Source of the DNA: Candidatus Izemoplasma sp.
GTDB lineage: Bacteria; Bacillota_I; Bacilli_A; Izemoplasmatales; Izemoplasmataceae
Length of the DNA stretch: 12,981 nt
Direction: 5' to 3'
NCBI GenBank assembly: GCA_021736285.1
Contig: JAIPGE010000021.1
Coordinates: 1-12,981 of the forward strand
Shown: in pieces, positions 8,605 to 12,981 of the stretch
How the letters are laid out: each line of letters starts with the position of its first letter
Numbering within the stretch: position 1 is the first letter of the stretch
Program-made: the position numbers and the translations under genes
Notes under the pieces: model-generated
Told to the model about the DNA's origin: nothing
Database searches by the model: none
What the model saw: the letters and a program-made list of their open reading frames with translations, nothing else

Positions 8605-9991
8605 CTGTCAGCTCCTTTAGCAATTTAGTTAATGTTTCTGCGTCAATTTTAAGTTCTTTTTGTAAATATGTTTTATCTGTAGTTGTTAATGCTATATCAA
8701 GATATCTCTTTAAGTAACTTTTTTTAATTTCAGTGATTGTAATCTCTTGATAATTGATCAAAGACCCATCATTGGGAAAAACGATTGTTTTACCAGGGAC
8801 CTCATCAAGGGGATTGCCAAATAAAAGATTTATATTATTCTTTTTCGCAAATGATAACTGCGGCATGATATGTTTTCCTGCCCCTGTATATTCTGTTTCT
8901 TGGACAACGATAATCTCATCTTCTTTCATCTCTTGTGCCAGTTTAAAAGCTGCGGCAAGTGATGTGTTTCCGGCAGGGCCACGTTCCATACCTTCAAGTT
9001 GGGCCAAGGCTTCAGTCATGAAAAAGACACTGCCTTGATTCACCATAACATAACGGTCCATATAGCGTAATGGTCGTGCCGCACTACGTGGTACGTCACT
9101 ACGGTCAGGATTCATCGCAAACGGAATCCCGAAGCCGGTATGTCCGGTCGTGAATGACTTTTTATTAAAGTCATAGTCGCTTGCCATATGAAGCCCATAT
9201 AAATTAACACTTGCGCCAATAATTTTAGTATCGGTCGCACCAACTGTTTTTAAGCCTCTAGAAGTACCTGTTAAGTTTCCACCGCCAGCGTTGGTAATGA
9301 CAACGGCTTCTGGATATTTGCCTTCTTTTTCCATTAATTCTTCAGCAATCTCTGCGCCTAGAGTTTCAATTCCCTTAATTCCATAAGGAGAATATAAAGA
9401 AGCATTGAAATATCCTGTTTCTTCTAATAGTTCTAAGAAGGTATAAAATAGTTCTGGCCCAACTGATAGTTGAAGGACTTCTGCGCCAAAAGCTTCACAC
9501 TTACGTGCTTTTTCTAAGATTTCAGGTTGGCTGATATTTTTTGAATCGAAACATTCTTGAACAATAATACACGCTAAGTTCTCTTTTGCGGCCAATGCCG
9601 CAACCGCTGCGCCGTAATTGCCACTTGTAGCAGCAATAACACCTTTGTATCCAAGTTGCTTTGCTTGATCAACAGCCATACTTGCGCGGCGCGCTTTAAA
9701 GGAGCCACTTAAATTAGCAGCTTCATCTTTTACGAAAATCCGTGCGCCATATCCTTTTTTTGCAAATTGTCGCGCATAGTTGGTAATGTTTTTTAATTCA
9801 ATGAGTGGGGTATTGCCAACCATGTTTTTCTGTTGAACATCTTTAATATCTTTAAGTGAATAATCAAAATCATTCATCATCGCTTCATAATCAAACCCAA
9901 TGCCATCTAACTCATAAGTATTATAATCAATACCCACACTTTTTTTCATAATTTCATTTTTACGGGCCATCAGTGTCTCATATTTTGTCAT
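8591..9991 (-). CDS. ortB: 2-amino-4-oxopentanoate thiolase, beta (PLP) subunit
   Basis: OrtB with OrtA cleaves (2R)-2-amino-4-oxopentanoate with CoA to acetyl-CoA and D-alanine, a PLP-dependent thiolysis unrelated to ordinary thiolases. The 466-residue protein is a fold-type II PLP enzyme resembling threonine synthase. The Schiff-base lysine is Lys99 in SGSFKARRAS, with TSGNYGAA (122-129) as the substrate/carboxylate loop and the glycine-rich phosphate cup NAGGGNLTG (234-242). The N-terminal 55 residues and a C-terminal tail flank the catalytic core, as in known OrtB. The start at 9991 overlaps the ortA stop as ATGA and follows an AAAGGGG site. A threonine synthase annotation would be wrong, because the ortA neighbour and ornithine operon settle the role. 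Confidence 0.95.
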   Translation of the reverse strand: MTKYETLMARKNEIMKKSVGIDYNTYELDGIGFDYEAMMNDFDYSLKDIKDVQQKNMVGNTPLIELKNITNYARQFAKKGYGARIFVKDEAANLSGSFKARRASMAVDQAKQLGYKGVIAATSGNYGAAVAALAAKENLACIIVQECFDSKNISQPEILEKARKCEAFGAEVLQLSVGPELFYTFLELLEETGYFNASLYSPYGIKGIETLGAEIAEELMEKEGKYPEAVVITNAGGGNLTGTSRGLKTVGATDTKIIGASVNLYGLHMASDYDFNKKSFTTGHTGFGIPFAMNPDRSDVPRSAARPLRYMDRYVMVNQGSVFFMTEALAQLEGMERGPAGNTSLAAAFKLAQEMKEDEIIVVQETEYTGAGKHIMPQLSFAKKNNINLLFGNPLDEVPGKTIVFPNDGSLINYQEITITEIKKSYLKRYLDIALTTTDKTYLQKELKIDAETLTKLLKELTDERT

Positions 9992-10287
9992 GATTGATTC
10001 CCCTTTGTATCTTCTTTTATAATCTTTCTGATGGTTAATATCTCAGGTACAAAATCACCATAGCCATGTTTGTATTTGGGATTGGATTCTTTAAGTTTGC
10101 CATTTACAATCCGTCCTGTCACTGTTTGAATGTTGACATAATCAAACATTTCTGCATCGTCTAATAAGGTTCCTTTAACCCACAGTTTAAAGGGAACTTG
10201 TTGGGTATCTTTTGGTAGATTGGTACTTCTATCTTTTGGATCTAATAATGTTTTTCTGATTCTAACAAAGGTTCCTTTTTCAATCAT
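9988..10287 (-). CDS. ortA: 2-amino-4-oxopentanoate thiolase, alpha subunit
   Basis: OrtA is the small, about 100-residue subunit required with OrtB for thiolytic cleavage of 2-amino-4-oxopentanoate. The 99-residue protein shows the family hallmarks KGTFVRIRKTLL (4-15), PFKLWVKGTLL (32-42), VTGRIVNGKL and NPKYKHGYGDFVPE (about 69-82). It looks like a small beta-rich domain with no transmembrane segment or signal peptide. Its ATG at 10287 overlaps the stop of the channel gene as ATGA and has AAGGA seven bases upstream. Its stop overlaps ortB, again as ATGA. Such tight coupling to ortB fits an equimolar complex. No other family fits the sequence. Confidence 0.95.
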   Translation of the reverse strand: MIEKGTFVRIRKTLLDPKDRSTNLPKDTQQVPFKLWVKGTLLDDAEMFDYVNIQTVTGRIVNGKLKESNPKYKHGYGDFVPEILTIRKIIKEDTKGNQS

Positions 10288-11630
10288 TTGTCATCCTTCT
10301 CTCTTGTTAATGTGTATCCTTCCATCGCAATGTTACTTACAAACCCAATTGAGAGTGCAAAGAACGTAAGACCATACATACTTAAGAATCCACCCCATAT
10401 TTGAGCAATATTATAATCATACGATGGTGTAATGTCACCATAACCTAATGTTGATACCGTGACAATAGTATAATATAGGAAGTCCCCATAAGTATATGTT
10501 ACATCTTGTGTGATGACGGCAGCCAAACTGCCATCATTATAAAAGTAATTGTAAAGTTCATTGCCATCTTCGTCAAAGACATCATTAATAAGTACCGTAT
10601 CTTGATCATAAAAATCATAAATCATTGTGTCAGTTGCATCATAGATGTCAATCACATAAGTTAATGTTTCTTCATCATAAAATTCCGTGATTTCATTCCC
10701 ACTAGAATCATAAACTGTCGTAATCGGTTCTCCTAAGTTATCATATACCTGATCAATAACTTCTCCATCTTGATGATAGAGGGTTTCTGTAACAAGTTGT
10801 TCTTCTGCTTGATAAGTAAAGTTATAGCTGGCTGGTTCCCAGATATAAATACTATACGCCACAACACTGGCATATAAAATAACATAAATATGAAAGCTAA
10901 AGAAGACTAAAAAGACGACTTTAGTCACTGTTTTATTGTGTTTATCACGTAAGTTTTGAAAGATATTAATCTCCCCGATAATCATATTTAAATTGACACC
11001 GAGTAAGGCAATAAACCCAATAATTAAAATAAAGATCATGATTTCTGCGAGATAAACTATCTCAAACACTTGAAACACAATAAAGACAACCATAACACCC
11101 GCGGATAAGGTTAAGATAAACCCATTTTTAGCATCAATTGATTGGTCTAAGATATCTGGAATAATGTAAAACAGATACTGCCAACTAGATATTATTACTA
11201 AGAAAATCAGTTCTGTCAACAATGCACTGATAACAATATCAACAACTGCTTCGTTGGTTTGAACACCATCGGTAACAACAGAGTAGACCAACAATCCACT
11301 AATTAATAAATAGAGGATAATTGCGAAAATACTGCGGTAACGTTTAAAGGTGTTTTTTGTCTGTTTGCCTTTTTTCTTCTTTGCTTCTTTTTGCGCCTCT
11401 TTAAAGAGCCGCTTTAATGGCAAATAAAAGAAGTTAAAAATAATTTTATGCACATTAAAAAGCAGCAATACAAAGACAACAAATAATGCCGCAAAGGCAA
11501 AGAGAGCCGTTTCAATATAATCATTGCCTTGATAGACACTGATGTTTATGTAATAAAATGCCGCTGCGTAAAATAAAATACTAAATAATAAATACCGTCC
11601 TTTTTGACTTCGCTTTTCTTTTTTGTTCAA
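10284..11630 (-). CDS. Potassium-channel-like membrane protein with acidic repeat turret
   Basis: This gene encodes about 448 residues with some seven membrane segments (near 13-33, 39-61, 99-119, 130-155, 170-192, 194-217, 236-264). A pore helix follows, then a K+ selectivity filter TLGYGD (394-399) and a last helix (408-433). This is the Ion_trans_2 pore design, with no arginine-rich voltage sensor. A lysine-rich cytoplasmic loop lies at 81-97. Between the outer pore helix and the filter is an extracellular insert of about 90 residues with 11-residue repeats. No Lys or Arg occurs from about 238 to 442. I prefer the TTG start at 11630, because AAGGAG (11639-11644) is eight bases before it. 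A GTG at 11639 would overlap that site. The gene begins 20 bp after ord and ends in an ATGA overlap with ortA. Its role in ornithine use is unknown; ion or pH homeostasis is a guess. Confidence 0.85.
   Translation of the reverse strand: MNKKEKRSQKGRYLLFSILFYAAAFYYINISVYQGNDYIETALFAFAALFVVFVLLLFNVHKIIFNFFYLPLKRLFKEAQKEAKKKKGKQTKNTFKRYRSIFAIILYLLISGLLVYSVVTDGVQTNEAVVDIVISALLTELIFLVIISSWQYLFYIIPDILDQSIDAKNGFILTLSAGVMVVFIVFQVFEIVYLAEIMIFILIIGFIALLGVNLNMIIGEINIFQNLRDKHNKTVTKVVFLVFFSFHIYVILYASVVAYSIYIWEPASYNFTYQAEEQLVTETLYHQDGEVIDQVYDNLGEPITTVYDSSGNEITEFYDEETLTYVIDIYDATDTMIYDFYDQDTVLINDVFDEDGNELYNYFYNDGSLAAVITQDVTYTYGDFLYYTIVTVSTLGYGDITPSYDYNIAQIWGGFLSMYGLTFFALSIGFVSNIAMEGYTLTREKDDK
10512..10787 (-). 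repeat. 11-residue acidic repeat array in channel turret
   Basis: Residues 282-373 of the channel protein read as tandem units of the form xx(V/F)YDxxGxxI. Examples are DQVYDNLGEPI, TTVYDSSGNEI, YDFYDQDTVLI and NDVFDEDGNEL; most units are 11 residues, with variants of 10 and 13. I count about 24 Asp/Glu, no Lys or Arg and one His. The DNA shows matching short repeats of ATCATAAA type. The pattern recalls YD/MORN-like beta repeats, but I cannot assign a named family. The site would face the cell exterior, just before the pore. Confidence 0.75.
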
Positions 11631-11638
11631 CGAAATCA

Positions 11639-11644
11639 CTCCTT
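11639..11644 (-). promoter_or_regulatory. Ribosome binding site that sets the channel start
   Basis: AAGGAG lies here on the minus strand. It is eight bases before a TTG codon at 11630-11628 but shares its last G with the GTG codon at 11639-11637. Usual Shine-Dalgarno spacing therefore favours TTG initiation of the channel protein over the longer GTG form. Confidence 0.6.
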
Positions 11645-11650
11645 ACTTTT

Positions 11651-12697
11651 TTAGTCTTCAAGTAAGTCTCGCATGTCGCCTAAAATGGCCCGTGGTACTG
11701 GTAAATCAATCATTGTTTTTAATCCTGGTCTTGCATTTAGAACATGTGGAATCATGTTGACACACATCGCAATCGTTCCGATACCACCATCAATTTCAGG
11801 TGTAATGGCCATATTGATTTCTGGGACCCCTTTAATTCTAATATAATCTCCAGTTTTGGTCCCTTCACATTCAGGTTCTATTTGTTGTGGGTGCTTCATG
11901 TCGATGAATATGTTCCCATTCACTAACCCTTGTCCTGTCATATTAACACCTGCAACATTTCCTTTTAACGCTTCCCCATATTTACTTTTACGATCAACGT
12001 TGGTTATAATGGGTTTCATTTGTTGTTTAAACCCATCTAATTTAACACCTAAAGCATCCGCAATCATCATGACGCTTTCGGCAAAACCAACATGTCCCGC
12101 TAATGTATTATCTTTAACACCTTGGTTAAATGTATCGACTGTAATCCCAACACCTTGTTCTTCCATTACAGCTGGTCCAAAAGGACTTAAACTATTCACC
12201 CGTTCAGCTTCAATATGGTCTACACGTTTCATTGTACCACTTAACGCTACCACAAGTAAATCCATAATAAAACCAGGATTAATCCCTGTTCCTAAAAGTG
12301 TTACCCCATTGGCTTTAGCAATACGATCTAATTTGTCTGCCAATTCTGGCTCTTGAGCTTTAGGGTAAGCCATTTCTTCGGCTGTAGAGATACAATTAAT
12401 CCCAGCATTTAATATTTTTTCCATCTTTAGAAAAGCTTTTTTTGTAAACGAATCTGTTGCTAGTAACACCAAATCACAACGGTTCTTATCTAATAAACTG
12501 TCAATATCATCTGTTATAATGACGTCAGGATGTTCACTATTAGATACCTCTAGATGATCAAACATTGATGTCTTTACAAAGTCAGGATATAAGTCACATA
12601 CACCTGTGATTTCAACCCCATCTTTTTCCAGTAACATTTCTGCCATACCTCTCCCCATTGCGCCAAATCCCCATAAAACAATTTTTATTTTATCCAT
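11651..12697 (-). CDS. ord: 2,4-diaminopentanoate dehydrogenase
   Basis: Ord oxidatively deaminates 2,4-diaminopentanoate at C4, with NAD(P)+, to 2-amino-4-oxopentanoate and ammonia. The 348-residue protein starts with a Rossmann dinucleotide-binding motif, WGFGAMGRG (9-17), and resembles dihydrodipicolinate reductase and homologous amino acid dehydrogenases. Further conserved blocks are LLATDSFTKK (78-87), GTGINPGF (136-143) and NSLSPFGP (168-175). The ATG at 12697 is chosen because AAAGGAG ends eight bases before it. The open frame extends to an ATG at 12748, but that codon lies upstream of the promoter's -10 element. As first gene of the operon it has the only clear promoter in the window. 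Cofactor choice (NAD versus NADP) cannot be read with certainty. Confidence 0.94.
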   Translation of the reverse strand: MDKIKIVLWGFGAMGRGMAEMLLEKDGVEITGVCDLYPDFVKTSMFDHLEVSNSEHPDVIITDDIDSLLDKNRCDLVLLATDSFTKKAFLKMEKILNAGINCISTAEEMAYPKAQEPELADKLDRIAKANGVTLLGTGINPGFIMDLLVVALSGTMKRVDHIEAERVNSLSPFGPAVMEEQGVGITVDTFNQGVKDNTLAGHVGFAESVMMIADALGVKLDGFKQQMKPIITNVDRKSKYGEALKGNVAGVNMTGQGLVNGNIFIDMKHPQQIEPECEGTKTGDYIRIKGVPEINMAITPEIDGGIGTIAMCVNMIPHVLNARPGLKTMIDLPVPRAILGDMRDLLED

Positions 12698-12733
12698 GTC
12701 TTTTTCTCCTTTGTCATATACTATAAACTCCAC

Positions 12734-12762
12734 AGTATAGTCTATCATAAAAACGCTTACAA
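12734..12762 (-). promoter_or_regulatory. Sigma-A type promoter of the ornithine/arginine operon
   Basis: On the minus strand, TTGTAA (12762-12757) and TATACT (12739-12734) are separated by exactly 17 bases, close to the TTGACA/TATAAT consensus. Transcription would start near 12727, leaving a leader of about 30 bases that holds the ord ribosome site. No riboswitch fits in so short a leader. Confidence 0.7.
12748..12761 (-). promoter_or_regulatory. Probable CcpA cre operator overlapping the -35 element
   Basis: The minus-strand sequence TGTAAGCGTTTTTA fits the Bacillus cre consensus TGWAARCGYTWNCW at 13 of 14 positions; only the C near the end is missed. It covers the -35 hexamer and part of the spacer, the usual place for repression. 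This suggests that the operon is shut down by CcpA when preferred sugars are present. A ccpA gene is not in the window. Confidence 0.55.
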
Positions 12763-12826
12763 ACCAACCGTTTTTATAGAGAAAAATAACCTTTTATCAT
12801 ATTTGTATAAGATAATATTTATTATC

Positions 12827-12841
12827 AAAAAAAGTGCCAAG
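12827..12841 (-). terminator. Terminator-like end of the upstream RNA
   Basis: The 3' arm CTTGGCAC is followed by seven T on the minus strand (12833-12827). With the matching arm near 12973-12981 this could end the structured RNA, and it would insulate the ord promoter from upstream transcription. The stem is long-range, so this is a weak call as a classic intrinsic terminator. Confidence 0.35.
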
Positions 12842-12981
12842 TGAACCTGCTCCCACCACTTAATGAAAATCATTTGAAAGGGGGGGCTTCTCGAGTAATG
12901 CGCGCTAGTGCGCGCAAATGGATCGAGCTTTTGAGTCTGTCCCGTACTCATTATGTAAGTATGTTGAAAAACCTTGTGGCG
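12827..12981 (-). ncRNA. Structured RNA, possibly 6S RNA (5' end cut by window edge)
   Basis: Read on the minus strand, this non-coding stretch folds as one long interrupted hairpin. A closing pair joins GCC..AAG (12980-12973) to CTTGGC (12841-12836). A middle helix joins TAATGA (12953-12948) to TCATTA (12866-12861), extended by ACT/AGT. A large bubble holds a run of seven C. An upper helix CTCGA/TCGAG (12927-12923 with 12894-12890) leads to a GCGCGC hairpin with a four-base loop (12915-12900). A T-run follows directly. A long hairpin with a central bubble and about 190 nt total length is the 6S (ssrS) design. The assignment rests on shape and weak resemblance, not on an alignment. No SRP, tmRNA, RNase P, T-box or cobalamin-riboswitch core is seen. 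Confidence 0.42.

Noticed and set aside
8754..9038. 94-codon plus-strand open frame
   Set aside because: It is antisense to ortB, with no start signal and no recognisable features.
11856..12356. 166-codon open frame on the plus strand
   Set aside because: It lies wholly antisense to ord, which has clear family motifs in its frame. It has no ribosome site and no recognisable protein features.
12698..12748. Longer ord start at 12748
   Set aside because: It would add 17 residues upstream of the Rossmann motif and begin before the mapped -10 element. The 12697 start has a well-placed AAAGGAG.
12811..12826. Palindrome GATAAT-ATTT-ATTATC as a Fur/PerR operator
   Set aside because: The half-sites resemble Fur-type boxes, but the four-base centre does not fit the 7-1-7 layout. 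It lies some 50 bases upstream of the -35 element and may be chance in AT-rich DNA.
12757..12951. 64-codon open frame on the minus strand upstream of ord
   Set aside because: It runs through the structured RNA helices, the T-run and the promoter -35 region, and the product resembles nothing. RNA structure explains the stretch better.
12763..12981. Cobalamin riboswitch or T-box controlling the B12-dependent pathway
   Set aside because: No conserved B12-box or T-box core sequence was found, and a T-run plus a separate promoter lie between this RNA and ord.

Overview
The window carries one long, co-directional (minus-strand) gene cluster in AT-rich DNA. TGG encodes tryptophan, and TGA is used as a stop codon (for example at the ends of oraE and ortA), so this is the standard bacterial code and not the Mycoplasma/Spiroplasma code. 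Good AGGAG ribosome binding sites, a CcpA-type cre box and the gene families together point to a low-GC Gram-positive lineage. This could be a fermentative Clostridium-like Firmicute or a deep-branching Mollicutes relative such as Izemoplasmatales or Haloplasma. That placement is inference only.

Layout, in the direction of transcription from the right edge: a structured RNA (about 12981 to 12827, 6S-like, cut by the window edge); a sigma-A promoter (12762-12734) overlapped by a near-consensus cre box; then ord, a potassium-channel-like gene, ortA, ortB, oraS, oraE, a GlmL/MutL-type reactivase ATPase, orr, an alr-type racemase, arcA, arcB and the start of arcC, which runs off the left edge. 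Spacings run from 14-bp overlaps to a 26-bp gap. No internal terminator or convincing internal promoter was seen, so all eleven protein genes can be one transcript of more than 12 kb.

Together the genes spell out an arginine fermentation. ArcA converts arginine to citrulline and ammonia. ArcB makes ornithine and carbamoyl phosphate. ArcC makes ATP. Orr converts L- to D-ornithine. The B12/PLP enzyme OraSE, kept active by the GlmL-like protein, makes 2,4-diaminopentanoate. Ord oxidatively deaminates this to 2-amino-4-oxopentanoate. OrtAB cleaves that with CoA to acetyl-CoA and D-alanine. The racemase beside orr is a good candidate to turn the D-alanine into usable L-alanine. No arginine/ornithine transporter is visible; arcD or similar could lie to the left.

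The least expected items are the potassium-channel-like protein placed between ord and ortA, which has a strongly acidic 11-residue repeat array in its extracellular pore turret, the joining of the deiminase and ornithine-oxidation modules in one operon, and the cre box on the -35 element. No stretch over 300 bases lacks a gene. The 284 bases to the right of ord hold the promoter, the cre box and the structured RNA.
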